A stretch of 64,000 nt of DNA from NCBI RefSeq assembly GCF_028596125.1, contig NZ_CP117229.1:2402001-2466000 (forward strand). Reading direction: 5' to 3'. The DNA comes from Listeria innocua (lineage in GTDB: Bacteria > Bacillota > Bacilli > Lactobacillales > Listeriaceae). A program made the translations under genes and the position numbers. Shown here one piece after another: positions 47,680 through 56,836 of this stretch (its first letter is position 1; each line of letters opens with the position of its first letter). The notes beneath the pieces are model-generated. The model made no database searches, was not told the DNA's origin, and saw nothing but the letters and a program-made list of their open reading frames with translations.

Positions 47680-47765
47680 TATAATAACATCAAAGTTGAA
47701 AAATTAAAGAAACCGTAAATAACACGTAACATTCTTTAGTTCAACAAATGATACAATAAAACTTA
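47680..47765 (+). promoter_or_regulatory. Candidate promoters of the LCP gene
   Basis: Two plus-strand -10 elements: a consensus TATAAT near 47690 and an extended TGA-TACAAT near 47755. Neither has a strong -35. GGAG lies a few bases before the ATG of the following gene. Confidence 0.4.
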
Positions 47766-47793
47766 GAAAAGTGACTATAAGGAGAATTAATAT

Positions 47794-48843
47794 ATGAGTA
47801 AAGGCACTGATGATAGCCGAAGAAGCAGCAAGAAATACAAGCGTAGAAGAAAAATTTTATTCTGGATTCTAATTCCTGTGATGTGTTTAGTACTTGCAGG
47901 TGTCGGATATGGCACTTACCTTTTTAGCAAGACGAAACTCGCAGCAGACAACTCTTTCGATAACGTGAGGAACGGGAAAGCTTCCACACTTCGCACAAAT
48001 GATGTTGAACCTATAAAAGATAGTTTTTCTATTTTAATTATTGGCGTTGATACAAGTACTACAAGAGCATCTAACGGAAACCCTCGTAGTGACTCGCTTA
48101 TCCTAGCTACATTTAATGTAAAGGATGCACGCGTAGAAATGACAAGTATTCCCCGCGACTCTTATGTACACATTGAAGATTCTGCAAAAGAGATTAATAA
48201 ATACACGAAAATCAATGCAGCTCATGCATATGGTGGTCCAGAACTTACCATGAAAACAGTAGAAGAAGAATTCAAAATCCCAATCGACTACTATGTTCGA
48301 TTTGACTTTGATGCTTTCCTCAAAATTATTGATGCATTAGATGGTATTGATGTAGACGTTCCAGTAAACTTTACTGAACAAGATTCAAAAGATAACCAAA
48401 ACGCAATTACGCTTAAAAAAGGGCCGCAACATCTTAATGCTGAACAAGCCCTAGCCCTTGCACGTACAAGACATATTGATAGTGATATTGAACGTGGTAA
48501 ACGACAACAACTTATTATTAAATCTATTGTTAGTGAAGCGACTTCTGTTTCTTCCGTTAGCAAATACTCTGATATTATTGAAGTAGTTGGCGACAACATG
48601 AAAACCAACCTAACTTTCAACCAAATGCTTTCAATCGCAAAATTTGGAATGTCTAATAAAATTGATATTAAATCACTCAACCTTAAAGGTGATAGCAATC
48701 CAATGAACGGCATTTATTATTACAAACTGAATGAATCCTCCGTTCAAAGTATCTCAAATGAATTTGCTAGTGAGTTAGGAATTAAACAACCATTCCCTGG
48801 CGCAGCAGCTTATTCAGATGAAAGTTCCACTGCATCAAACTAA
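47794..48843 (+). CDS. LytR-CpsA-Psr (LCP) family wall polymer transferase
   Basis: 349 residues: a basic N terminus (RRSSKKYKRRRK), one transmembrane helix (about 28-48), then an extracytoplasmic LCP domain with IIGVDTST, NPRSDSLIL, SIPRDSYV and ARTRHIDSDIERGKRQQ, the arginine- and aspartate-rich pyrophosphate-binding motifs. LCP enzymes attach lipid-linked wall teichoic acid to peptidoglycan. Convergent with tagO, whose product starts the same polymer. The 25 C-terminal residues are Ser/Ala-rich. Confidence 0.92.
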   Translation: MSKGTDDSRRSSKKYKRRRKILFWILIPVMCLVLAGVGYGTYLFSKTKLAADNSFDNVRNGKASTLRTNDVEPIKDSFSILIIGVDTSTTRASNGNPRSDSLILATFNVKDARVEMTSIPRDSYVHIEDSAKEINKYTKINAAHAYGGPELTMKTVEEEFKIPIDYYVRFDFDAFLKIIDALDGIDVDVPVNFTEQDSKDNQNAITLKKGPQHLNAEQALALARTRHIDSDIERGKRQQLIIKSIVSEATSVSSVSKYSDIIEVVGDNMKTNLTFNQMLSIAKFGMSNKIDIKSLNLKGDSNPMNGIYYYKLNESSVQSISNEFASELGIKQPFPGAAAYSDESSTASN

Positions 48844-48885
48844 CAAAAAACCAACAACTAATAATTAGTTGTTGGTTTTTTTATT
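48844..48885. terminator. Bidirectional terminator between LCP gene and tagO
   Basis: Near-perfect palindrome with arm AAAAACCAACAACTAAT, flanked by A and T runs on both sides. It serves both convergent genes and overlaps the last codon of tagO. Confidence 0.88.
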
Positions 48886-49933
48886 TGCGTTTTCGATGTA
48901 TTTTTTGAAGTAAATTTAAGATTGGTCGATAATCTTCACCAATTAAACCGATAAATTCAACAATAATTTCAATACAAAAAATTAGTAATAAGAGTAATAG
49001 TAATGCTCCCCAAGTTGTAGAAAAAGAAAATACAAAACCAGTTATAGAGAATAGTAGTGCCATGCAGTAAATTAACAACACTGTTTGTTTTTCTGTAAAA
49101 CCAAGAGCCATTAATCTATGATGGATGTGCGAGCGATCCGCAGACGATATAGGCATGCGCTCTTTCAACCTCCGTACGATAGCAAAAAATGTATCTGATA
49201 AAGGAACACCTAAAATAATAAGTGGCACTAACAAAGAAATAAAAGTTACGTTCTTAAAGCCCATAAGCGATAAAACAGCTATCATATAGCCTAAAAATAA
49301 AGCTCCGGTGTCTCCCATAAAAATACTTGCAGGCGGAAAGTTGTAAATTAAAAATGCAGCAACTGATGCGGCAAGAATAAGTGCGACTGGAGCAACAAAT
49401 GCATCTTTAAGAAGTAGAGCCATACCTGCAATTGTCATTAAAGCAATAATAGAAATCCCACCAGCAAGCCCATCTAACCCATCTATCAAATTAAGTGCAT
49501 TGACTATGGCCACAATCCAAACAATAGATAATGGTATCGCAAAATATCCAAAGTCCAATTCCCCGTAGAAAGGAATATTAATAAAATTAATTGTTATTTC
49601 GCCCCAAACAGTGACACAAAGAGCAGCTAAAATCTGCCCTACCATTTTCCATTTAGGAGATAAATCAAATATATCATCAATAAACCCTGTTGCAATAATG
49701 ATTAGAGCACCAAAATAAATTGGAACAAACCCTGATTTATCGATTGGTACTAACAACATCCCCACTGAAAAACTTATAAAAATAGCTAATCCACCTAGTG
49801 TGGCTGTTGTTTTTGTATGTTTATGTCTTTCACGCGGCGTGTCAACCGCATTGATTCTGAATGCAAACTTTCTAATTATTGGCACCATGATAATACCAAC
49901 AGCAAAGCTAATCAATATACTCCATATTAGCAA
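48881..49933 (-). CDS. tagO: UDP-GlcNAc:undecaprenyl-phosphate GlcNAc-1-phosphate transferase TagO
   Basis: 350-residue polytopic membrane enzyme with about ten helices, carrying out the first step of wall teichoic acid synthesis. The MraY/WecA-family motifs FIDDIFDLSP, NLIDGLDGLAGG and FMGDTGALFLG are present. The start is TTG at 49933 behind GGAG at 11 bases. It is downstream of menC-like and tagA, so two successive teichoic acid enzymes are interrupted by an unrelated-looking gene. Confidence 0.93.
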   Translation of the reverse strand: MLIWSILISFAVGIIMVPIIRKFAFRINAVDTPRERHKHTKTTATLGGLAIFISFSVGMLLVPIDKSGFVPIYFGALIIIATGFIDDIFDLSPKWKMVGQILAALCVTVWGEITINFINIPFYGELDFGYFAIPLSIVWIVAIVNALNLIDGLDGLAGGISIIALMTIAGMALLLKDAFVAPVALILAASVAAFLIYNFPPASIFMGDTGALFLGYMIAVLSLMGFKNVTFISLLVPLIILGVPLSDTFFAIVRRLKERMPISSADRSHIHHRLMALGFTEKQTVLLIYCMALLFSITGFVFSFSTTWGALLLLLLLIFCIEIIVEFIGLIGEDYRPILNLLQKIHRKRK

Positions 49934-49940
49934 TATTTTT

Positions 49941-51065
49941 TCAGCTCCATCCTTTATTTAGCAAAATTTCTTCTGTTGATTTAGTGTATTTTTTTAATAC
50001 TTTTAAATCTAGCGTTACACCAATGCCTTCGTTCGTTGGCACTTTGAGTCTACCTTGATTTAATTCAAAAGCAGGCGTTACAATATCCTCTGCAAAGAAA
50101 CGATTCGAGGCAGATATATCCCCTGGAAAAACAAACTCGTTTCTCGCTGCTAGTGCAATGTTATGAGCTCTGCCGACACCAGCTTCAAGCATTCCCCCAC
50201 ACCAAACTAGTATTTCATTTAACGCGCAGTACTCTGCTATTTTAAGGGCAGATGACATACCTCCAACACGTGCCAGCTTCAAATTAATAGCCCGACAACT
50301 ACCAATGCTATGCGCTTGCTCTACGTCTTTTACGGATCTAATATTCTCATCTAAACAAATTCGTGTTTTTAATTGTTTTTGCAACCAAGCATGATCCACA
50401 AAATCTTTAGTTCCAAACGGTTGCTCAATCATTTCTAAATCATATTGATCTAGTTCTTTTAATAACAAGAAATCTTCTCTATTATACGCTGAATTCGCGT
50501 CTGCCATCAAGCTTAGTTTTGGAAAACTTTTACGAACAGCTTCAACAAATTGAATATCTTTGTTTGGTGCGATTTTTAGTTTCACTCGTTCATAGCCCTG
50601 ATCGACGTATTGATTAACTAATTGAAGTAAAGTTTCCACATTCTGTTGTAAACCAATACTGACTCCAACTTTGATAGATTCTTTAGTAGCCCCAATCATT
50701 TTAGCTAACGATCTTTTTTCCATTTTAGCAAAAGCATCCCAAACAGCGAGTTCAACAGCCGCCTTTGCCATCTCATTACCTTGAATCCAACTGAATAACT
50801 CCTGTATTTCTTCCGGCTTACGAATCTTTCTTTGAGCGAGGAGAGGTAGTAGCTGCTCCTTAATGATTAGAATAGCAGAACTAAGTGTCTCTTCAGTGTA
50901 ATCTGGTAACGGAAATGCTTCTAATTCACCATATCCGTGGATTCCTTCTTCATTTATTAATTCAATAATATAAAAATCTTTGCTTTTCAATTCGCCATAA
51001 CTAGTTTTAAACGGCGCCAAAAGCGGTAGTTCAGCATGAATTAACCTTGCCTTCTGAAAATACAT
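49941..51065 (-). CDS. menC: Enolase-superfamily o-succinylbenzoate synthase / N-acylamino acid racemase
   Basis: 374 residues. The catalytic set of the muconate-lactonising-enzyme subgroup is complete: KLKIAP, MADANSAY (Asp), EQPF (Glu), CLDENI (Asp) and NLKLARVGG (Lys). Family members make o-succinylbenzoate for menaquinone, racemise N-acylamino acids, or do both. No other men gene is nearby, so the menC role is uncertain. The ATG at 51065 (GGGTGA 5 bases upstream) is one base after the tagA stop. Confidence 0.8.
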   Translation of the reverse strand: MYFQKARLIHAELPLLAPFKTSYGELKSKDFYIIELINEEGIHGYGELEAFPLPDYTEETLSSAILIIKEQLLPLLAQRKIRKPEEIQELFSWIQGNEMAKAAVELAVWDAFAKMEKRSLAKMIGATKESIKVGVSIGLQQNVETLLQLVNQYVDQGYERVKLKIAPNKDIQFVEAVRKSFPKLSLMADANSAYNREDFLLLKELDQYDLEMIEQPFGTKDFVDHAWLQKQLKTRICLDENIRSVKDVEQAHSIGSCRAINLKLARVGGMSSALKIAEYCALNEILVWCGGMLEAGVGRAHNIALAARNEFVFPGDISASNRFFAEDIVTPAFELNQGRLKVPTNEGIGVTLDLKVLKKYTKSTEEILLNKGWS

Positions 51066-51066
51066 T

Positions 51067-51801
51067 CTACTCACCCTTTTTCAAACGTTTACGCTCTTTT
51101 CGGATAACAAGCATAAATTGAGGTATTGCAAAAAAACGTCTCCATCTAGAAGGATTCGCTAGCAATCTGTATACCCATTCAAGTCTCAGCTTTATCCAAA
51201 TTTTAGGCGCTCGCTTTACATTATCAGTTAATACATCAAAACTCCCACCAACACCAATAAAAATACCTTTGGAAAAATTAGCCATCTGAGATAAAATCCA
51301 TTTTTCTTGAGCAGGTGAACCTAGAGCAACAAAAATAACATCCGGTTCAGCAGCGATTATTTCTTTAGCAATCGCCTCACTCTCAAGCGCATCAAAATAA
51401 CCATGATGAACACCACAAACAATTGCTTGCGGGTATTTTTCGTTCACTTTACTCTCCACGCCTTGACTAACTTCTGGTTTCGCCCCTAAAAAATAACAAC
51501 GTAGCGGCTTTTCTAATAAACCAATCATTGTATCATAACCAGTAACTCGTTCTTTTAGCGGATTCCCAAGTTTTTCAGAAGCCATGATAATACCAATACC
51601 ATCCGGAACAATATAATCAGCTTGACGTAAAATCCCCTCAAACTCTTTATCAGTCCGAGCATGCATTACAATTTCAGGATTAGCAGTTACAACAAAACGT
51701 CTTTCCCCATTTTGAGCAACATTATGTAATTCCTCAATAAATTCAGCTTGGGTTGTATTATAAAAAGGTATATTTAAAATTGAAATTTCCTGCTTTTTCA
51801 T
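51067..51801 (-). CDS. tagA: WecG/TagA/CpsF glycosyltransferase (ManNAc transferase)
   Basis: 244 residues, GT26 family. It adds N-acetylmannosamine to GlcNAc-PP-undecaprenol, the step after TagO. The motifs TANPEIVMHAR, YIVPDGIGI (catalytic Asp region) and VALGSPAQEKWI are intact, with a basic C terminus for membrane association. AGGAG lies 7 bases before the ATG. First gene of tagA-menC-tagO; no promoter was identified with confidence in the roughly 70 bases after the LysM terminator. Confidence 0.92.
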   Translation of the reverse strand: MKKQEISILNIPFYNTTQAEFIEELHNVAQNGERRFVVTANPEIVMHARTDKEFEGILRQADYIVPDGIGIIMASEKLGNPLKERVTGYDTMIGLLEKPLRCYFLGAKPEVSQGVESKVNEKYPQAIVCGVHHGYFDALESEAIAKEIIAAEPDVIFVALGSPAQEKWILSQMANFSKGIFIGVGGSFDVLTDNVKRAPKIWIKLRLEWVYRLLANPSRWRRFFAIPQFMLVIRKERKRLKKGE

Positions 51802-51869
51802 TTGAATCTCCTAAAAAACTTTATTATGTATAAGTTTATCATAAAAAAGAGCCTCTTCCTATTTTTAAT

Positions 51870-51912
51870 CAAAAAAAGCTGCAAATAGCATATGCCATTT
51901 GCAGCTTTTCGA
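51870..51912 (-). terminator. Terminator of the LysM/3D gene
   Basis: AAAAGCTGCAAATGGCA pairs with TGCTATTTGCAGCTTTT, followed by TTT on the minus strand, 12 bases after the stop codon. Confidence 0.85.
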
Positions 51913-51923
51913 TATGGAGTAGA

Positions 51924-52754
51924 TTAATCTAAAATTTGTACTTTAACTTGTTTTACACCCCAGTTATTAACTTCTTGTACTGAGTTTAAATGTACATCAA
52001 TTTTATTACCTTTAATTGCGCCACCAGTATCGGCTGCAATTGCTTCTCCGTATCCTTCAACATACACTTTTGAACCTAGAGGAATAACAGATGGATCAAC
52101 TGCAATAACACGTGAATTATCGTTTAAATCGATTCCTGTTGCTGTCATATGGCTCATTCCTGGTTCAGCTTTACTATAAGCAGTTGCTGTAACTGTTAGC
52201 TCTTTTGAAACATTTCCTTGAGCTGACGAAGAGTTATTTGACGATTCATTAGATGTTGTTGATTTTTGAGTTGTTTGTGTTGATTTTTCTTCTTTTGGTT
52301 GCTGTGCTGGTTGTTCTGTAGCATTACTTTCTGATTTGTTGTTTTCAGAAGGTGTGCTTTCACTAGCTTTAGCATTTTCACCTACAGACAATTTTTGACC
52401 AACTATGATTAAATCAGATGAAAGATTATTCCATTCTTTTAATTGGTTAACTGTCACACCGTTATCTAATGCAATATGTCCTAGTGTGTCACCAGCTACA
52501 ACTGTATATTTCGTACCGTTACTAGTAGCAGCTTTTTTCTCGCCACTATTTACTTGTAACGTTTGGTTTGGAAAAATTAAGTTTGAGCTTAAGTTGTTAT
52601 CTTCTTTCAATTGTTTTATAGAGATATTATTTTCATTTGAGATTTTCCAAAGTGAGTCACCGTCTTGAACTTTATACTCAGCCGCAAAAGCTTGAGTTGA
52701 ACCAGATCCTGCAATAATTAAACCAGCCGCAATGGCTACTACTGTTTTCTTCAT
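51924..52754 (-). CDS. Secreted LysM-LysM-3D muralytic protein (Rpf/YocH-like)
   Basis: 276 residues. The signal peptide (about 1-25, ending QAFAA) is followed by two LysM repeats (about 27-70 and 76-120: YKVQDGDSLWKIS and YTVVAGDTLGHIA), a Ser/Thr/Gln-rich linker (125-180), and a C-terminal 3D domain with DPSVIPLGSKVYVEG and AADTGGAIKGNKIDVH. The three Asp residues form the catalytic site of lytic transglycosylases of the MltA/Rpf-like kind. It resembles Lmo2522, described as a resuscitation-promoting-type factor. AGGAGG precedes the ATG by 11 bases. Confidence 0.9.
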   Translation of the reverse strand: MKKTVVAIAAGLIIAGSGSTQAFAAEYKVQDGDSLWKISNENNISIKQLKEDNNLSSNLIFPNQTLQVNSGEKKAATSNGTKYTVVAGDTLGHIALDNGVTVNQLKEWNNLSSDLIIVGQKLSVGENAKASESTPSENNKSESNATEQPAQQPKEEKSTQTTQKSTTSNESSNNSSSAQGNVSKELTVTATAYSKAEPGMSHMTATGIDLNDNSRVIAVDPSVIPLGSKVYVEGYGEAIAADTGGAIKGNKIDVHLNSVQEVNNWGVKQVKVQILD

Positions 52755-53143
52755 GTAATTAATTCCCTCCTTGATTACTTTCGAGAACAATCGTACCACA
52801 TGAAACTTTGGACTTGGTTACTAAAAAATTAAGCATGTATGACAGGCGCCTGAAGAGCCCCGAGAATCCTGCAATATTTGTAAATTACCATTATTGTCTG
52901 ATTTTTATTGTTTACACCTTCAATTGGTTCTCAAATTCTTTCAACATAACTCGCCGTTATAGTTCACGCCTCTTTTATATCCCAATTAAATACTTCATAA
53001 AATAAACTATTTATATTTAAAAGATAGAATTGGAAAATTTTTCCATTACAAATAACTCCTAAAATCAACGCTTTTAATCGCTATTTCAACCAAATTTTTA
53101 TAAATTATAAGTTAAATCTAGCTTTTTATAACAAAGTATTACA
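52755..53143. other. Long intergenic region upstream of the LysM/3D gene
   Basis: About 390 AT-rich bases without a gene. An extended -10 (TGG then TACGAT) lies close to the LysM/3D gene near 52789. A GC-rich perfect palindrome CAGGCGCCTG (52843-52852) stands out. No rho-independent terminator is evident for ssbB; TGGAAAA-A-TTTTCCA near 53031 has no loop. Single TGTAAW words occur, but no clean WalR direct repeat. Confidence 0.4.
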
Positions 53144-53509
53144 TCATTCATCTTCTTCATGAGAGATATTAACTACATTTTCGCCTTTACCTCTACTTGA
53201 TAGATACCTAATTTGGTGAACTAACACCTCAGTAATATAGACTTTCTGTTCCTCTTTATTCAAATATTGTCTAGATTGTAGTTCTCCGATTACACCTACT
53301 AATTGTCCTTTACTACAAAATTCAGCAGTTGCTTCTGCTCGCTTTCCCCAAATAACGCATTGAATAAAATCTGCATCATTGTCGACTCTCTTATTCTTTC
53401 TAAAACGATTTAAAGCTATTGTCAAATTCAAAACTGCCCTATCTTCTGTGGTCCATTTCAGTTCTGGCTCTTTTGTTAAACGTCCTACTAAAGTTACTTG
53501 ATTAATCAT
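53144..53509 (-). CDS. ssbB: Single-stranded DNA-binding protein, competence type (SsbB/YwpH-like)
   Basis: 121 residues, one OB fold (residues 1-105): INQVTLVGRLTKEPEL at the N terminus and FIQCVIWGKRAE centrally. It lacks the acidic DDDLPF-type tail of the essential SsbA and is shorter, matching SsbB that coats incoming DNA during transformation. In B. subtilis ywpH also lies near fabZ/mbl and is ComK-controlled. A strong promoter and AT boxes are upstream. AAGAGGCG precedes the ATG. Confidence 0.85.
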   Translation of the reverse strand: MINQVTLVGRLTKEPELKWTTEDRAVLNLTIALNRFRKNKRVDNDADFIQCVIWGKRAEATAEFCSKGQLVGVIGELQSRQYLNKEEQKVYITEVLVHQIRYLSSRGKGENVVNISHEEDE

Positions 53510-53539
53510 ATAATCGCCTCTTTCTTTTGGTGTAAAGCG

Positions 53540-53675
53540 ATTATATTTGATAAAAATTTCTTTGTAAAATAGCTAAAGTTCCATTTTCATGGGGGTTAAA
53601 GAAACAAAAAAACCGTTTTCTGTTAGAAGAAAATAATACTTTTCTAGAGAGATAATGAATGCAAAACACTATTTT
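53540..53675 (-). promoter_or_regulatory. ssbB promoter with ComK-like AT boxes
   Basis: TTTACA (53563-53568), 17 bases, TATAAT (53540-53545) is a near-consensus promoter. Upstream are three AT boxes: 53606-53619 and 53663-53675 fit AAAA-N5-TTTT, and 53630-53643 is AAAA-N6-TTTT. The last two are 19 bases apart, close to the 18-base K-box class. Confidence 0.6.
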
Positions 53676-53715
53676 ACTAAATTGCAACTTTTTTTAGCAC
53701 ATGCTATTCTGAGAA

Positions 53716-53760
53716 CATCAAAAAAGCACCAAAATCCATTTTGGACTTCAGTGCTCATTA
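53716..53760 (-). terminator. mbl-fabZ terminator
   Basis: AGCAC...TCCAAAA pairs with TTTTGG...GTGCT in a two-part stem, followed by six T residues on the minus strand after the fabZ stop. Confidence 0.75.
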
Positions 53761-53763
53761 TTT

Positions 53764-54198
53764 CTATTGTGGTAAATCTGATAAAGCGAACATAATTTCC
53801 GCTTCACAAACCAAATCGCCTTCTACTGTAGCCTTAACTTTGGCCTTGGCAATAGCGCCTCTCATTCGAGTGATTTCTGCTTCAAGTAAGAGTTGATCAC
53901 CTGGCACAACTTGACGTTTAAAGCGACATCCATCAATTCCCGCAAACAAACCAATTTTGCCTTTATTAGCTTCACTTTGCATCATTGCAATCCCACTTGT
54001 TTGAGCAAGTGCTTCTACAATTAGGACACCCGGCATTACAGGATACTCCGGAAAATGGCCATTAAAGAATTCTTCATTAGCTGTTACATTCTTTATAGCA
54101 GTTACTTTTTTTCCTTCTTCAACAGAAATAACTCTATCCACTAATAAAAATGGATAACGATGAGGTAAAATTTCTTTGATTTTCTTAATATCTAACAT
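53764..54198 (-). CDS. fabZ: (3R)-hydroxyacyl-ACP dehydratase FabZ
   Basis: 144-residue hot-dog-fold enzyme of fatty acid elongation. [13 protein letters not shown] and [14 protein letters not shown] (catalytic His) with the EALAQ helix (catalytic Glu) are present. It dehydrates beta-hydroxyacyl-ACP of all chain lengths. GGGGGA precedes the ATG. It lies 21 bases after mbl, sharing its transcript and the terminator. Confidence 0.95.
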   Translation of the reverse strand: MLDIKKIKEILPHRYPFLLVDRVISVEEGKKVTAIKNVTANEEFFNGHFPEYPVMPGVLIVEALAQTSGIAMMQSEANKGKIGLFAGIDGCRFKRQVVPGDQLLLEAEITRMRGAIAKAKVKATVEGDLVCEAEIMFALSDLPQ

Positions 54199-54219
54199 AT
54201 AAATCCCCCAAATTCAAAT

Positions 54220-55215
54220 TTAGATACGACCACGTTTTTTATTTGTTAGTGATTCAAGCAAAATGCCAGTACCGAGAGCTACAACATCTAAAGGATTTTC
54301 AGTAATTAGAACCGGAACTTTTAATTGTTCAGACATTAATTCGTCTAAACCATGTAATAATGAACCGCCACCAGTCATAATAATTCCTCTATCAATAATA
54401 TCTGCTGAAAGTTCTGGAGGTGTTTGCTCTAAAACTTGTCGAGCTGCTAAAACCATTAAGTTCAATGAATCATGAATAGCTTCTTCTACTTCAGAACTAG
54501 TAATGGAGATAGTCTTAGGTAAGCCACTTACTAAGTCTCTACCGCGAATCTCCATAGTTTCTTCTTTAGTACCTCGGGAAGCAGTTCCAATAGTTACTTT
54601 AATATTTTCAGCAGTTCTTTCACCAATAAGTACGTTATACTTTCTTTTAACATAATTTAAGATATCAGCGTCCCATTTATTGCCGGCCACTTTTACGGAT
54701 TGGCTTGTTACGATGTCGCCCATAGATAATACGGCTACATCCGCAGTTCCACCACCGATGTCAATAATCATATTACCAGAAGGCTCAAAGATTTCCATGC
54801 CAGCACCAATAGCCGCAACTTTAGGTTCTTCTTCTAGGAACACTTGCTTTCCACCACTTTTTTCAGCAACTTCTCTAATTGCTTTTTGCTCAACAGAAGT
54901 AATATTCGTTGGGCAACAAATTAAAATGCGAGGACGCGAAAAAAAGGTTTTCAGGTTCAACTTTTGTATAAAGAAACGTAGCATTTCTTGAACAATATCA
55001 AAATCAGCAATAACCCCATCTTTCATAGGTTTGATTGCTGTAATATCCCCTGGAGTTCTACCAACCATATCTCTAGCTTCTGTTCCAACTGCTAGAACTT
55101 GTCCAGTCTTATTGTTTATAGCGACAACTGAAGGTTCATTAACAACGATTCCTCTTCCTTTAACATGAATTAATACATTAGCTGTACCTAAATCGATACC
55201 AACATCTTTTGCCAT
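54220..55215 (-). CDS. mbl: MreB-like actin homologue Mbl
   Basis: 331 residues. The actin-fold phosphate loops DVGIDLGTANVLIH and IDIGGGTADVAV, and the adenosine motif GGGSLLHG, are visible. It forms membrane-associated filaments that direct lateral wall synthesis. I call Mbl rather than MreB or MreBH from its start (MAKDVGIDLGTANVLI) and the neighbours murA and fabZ, as in Bacillus. An extended -10 promoter is upstream; fabZ follows. Confidence 0.92.
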   Translation of the reverse strand: MAKDVGIDLGTANVLIHVKGRGIVVNEPSVVAINNKTGQVLAVGTEARDMVGRTPGDITAIKPMKDGVIADFDIVQEMLRFFIQKLNLKTFFSRPRILICCPTNITSVEQKAIREVAEKSGGKQVFLEEEPKVAAIGAGMEIFEPSGNMIIDIGGGTADVAVLSMGDIVTSQSVKVAGNKWDADILNYVKRKYNVLIGERTAENIKVTIGTASRGTKEETMEIRGRDLVSGLPKTISITSSEVEEAIHDSLNLMVLAARQVLEQTPPELSADIIDRGIIMTGGGSLLHGLDELMSEQLKVPVLITENPLDVVALGTGILLESLTNKKRGRI

Positions 55216-55261
55216 TTACATTTTAACTCCTTTCGTGGTGTACACCTAATTTTACATCTCA

Positions 55262-55290
55262 TTCTGAATTATAGCATAATTTACGTTACG
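55262..55290 (-). promoter_or_regulatory. mbl promoter, extended -10
   Basis: TGC followed by TATAAT (55268-55273) on the minus strand, about 50 bases before mbl. The -35 is weak. Confidence 0.55.
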
Positions 55291-55333
55291 CTGAAATGTA
55301 TATTTCATGACAACGTGGTTTTTTTCACGATAA

Positions 55334-55368
55334 TAAAAAAAACCGTACCAAAAGATACGGTTTTAACA
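55334..55368 (-). terminator. murA terminator
   Basis: AAAACCGTA pairs with TACGGTTTT across an 8-base loop, ending in a run of eight T residues on the minus strand. Confidence 0.85.
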
Positions 55369-55377
55369 AATTTAATT

Positions 55378-56670
55378 TTAGAATAGAGAAGCTAAATTCG
55401 TTACATCGATTTTAGAATCATCTACACGTTCTACATCTGCACCAAGCGCTTGAAGTTTTCCGTGGAAATTATTATAGCCACGGTCTAAGTATTTAAGTTC
55501 CGTTACTTGTGTATAACCATCCGCAACAAGACCTGCAAGAATAAGTGCTGCTGCTGCACGTAAATCAGTCGCCGCAACTTCAGCTCCTTGTAGTTTTGCT
55601 GGACCGGAAATAATAACAGAATGTCCTTCAATTTTCATATCTGCATTCATTCGACGCATTTCTTCAACGTGCATGAAGCGATTTTCAAAAACAGTTTCTG
55701 TCATAATGCTTGTGCCTTCACTTAGCATTTGAATAACCATCATTTGTGATTGCATATCAGTTGGGAAACCAGGATGTGGCATTGTTTTAACATCCACTGC
55801 TTTCAATTTATCTGGTCCAATGACACGAATGCCATTTTCTTCTTCAATAATTTGAACGCCCATTTCCTCTAATTTAGCGATTAATGAACTAATATGTTCA
55901 GGAACTGCATCTTCAATTAAAACATTTCCTCCTGTAATCGCTGCAGCAATCATAAACGTACCAGCTTCAATACGGTCAGGAATAATAGAATGTTCAGTAG
56001 CAGTTAATTCTTTAACTCCTTCGATTCTAATTACTTCAGTTCCTGCTCCAATAACTCTGGCACCCATTTGGTTAAGGAAATTCGCTAAATCTACAATTTC
56101 AGGTTCGCGAGCAACATTCTCAATCACTGTTGTTCCTTCAGCTAATGTAGCAGCCATCATAATATTTTGAGTTGCTCCAACACTTGGGAAATCTAAGTAT
56201 ACTTTAGCCCCTACTAATTTTTCAGCAGTAGCTTCAATATAACCATTTTCGATTTTTACAATTGCGCCCATTGCTTCAAAGCCTTTTAAATGTAAATCTA
56301 CTGGTCTTGAGCCGATTGCACATCCACCTGGCAAAGCTACACGAGCTGAACCAGTACGAGCTAATAGTGGTCCCATGACAACAATAGAAGCACGCATTTT
56401 TCGAACATACTCAAAAGGTGCATCAGAAGTGATTTCTCCTGTTGCATCAACTGTTACTTCATCATTTACAAAAGAAACATCAGCATTTAAATATTTAAGT
56501 ACCTCATTAATTGTGAATACATCAGACAAATTTGGGACATTTTTTAATACGCTAGTACCTTTACTCGCAAGTAATGTAGCAGCTATTACCGGTAATACAG
56601 CATTTTTGGCACCTTCCATTTTTACAGAACCATTTAACTGTTTTCCACCGCGTACAATAATTTTTTCCAA
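55378..56670 (-). CDS. murA: UDP-N-acetylglucosamine 1-carboxyvinyltransferase
   Basis: 430 residues. It transfers enolpyruvate from PEP to UDP-GlcNAc, the first committed step of peptidoglycan synthesis and the target of fosfomycin. Lys22 (GAKNAVLPV) and the catalytic Cys117 ([10 protein letters not shown]) are both present, so it is fosfomycin-sensitive by sequence. Low-GC Gram-positives usually have a second paralogue elsewhere. It has its own promoter and terminator. Confidence 0.95.
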   Translation of the reverse strand: MEKIIVRGGKQLNGSVKMEGAKNAVLPVIAATLLASKGTSVLKNVPNLSDVFTINEVLKYLNADVSFVNDEVTVDATGEITSDAPFEYVRKMRASIVVMGPLLARTGSARVALPGGCAIGSRPVDLHLKGFEAMGAIVKIENGYIEATAEKLVGAKVYLDFPSVGATQNIMMAATLAEGTTVIENVAREPEIVDLANFLNQMGARVIGAGTEVIRIEGVKELTATEHSIIPDRIEAGTFMIAAAITGGNVLIEDAVPEHISSLIAKLEEMGVQIIEEENGIRVIGPDKLKAVDVKTMPHPGFPTDMQSQMMVIQMLSEGTSIMTETVFENRFMHVEEMRRMNADMKIEGHSVIISGPAKLQGAEVAATDLRAAAALILAGLVADGYTQVTELKYLDRGYNNFHGKLQALGADVERVDDSKIDVTNLASLF

Positions 56671-56739
56671 AAAGAACCCCTCCGCGTTACTAATAACTAA
56701 ATCATTTATCGAATTTTAAAATTAAAACATATCTTAGTA

Positions 56740-56769
56740 ATTCTACCACTTATCACCCTAAAATATCAA
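56740..56769 (-). promoter_or_regulatory. murA promoter
   Basis: TTGATA (56764-56769), 18 bases, TAGAAT (56740-56745) on the minus strand, with TGG making an extended -10. About 70 bases upstream of murA. Confidence 0.65.
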
Positions 56770-56836
56770 CTGATTTTAACCTAATATTAAACTTGTTATA
56801 AGCTTATATTAAATTTTTACTACAATAGTACTTTTT

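Noticed and set aside
48291-48713. 140-codon minus-strand ORF opposite the LCP gene
   Set aside because: Antisense shadow without a ribosome binding site; the plus-strand LCP motifs are complete.
52755-53000. Cyclic-di-AMP (ydaO-type) riboswitch before the LysM/3D hydrolase
   Set aside because: Such hydrolases are often controlled this way, but the conserved ydaO sequence blocks are not recognisable here.
52755-53143. WalR box upstream of the LysM/3D hydrolase
   Set aside because: Several TGTAAW words occur, but no TGTWAH-N5-TGTWAH direct repeat with correct spacing.
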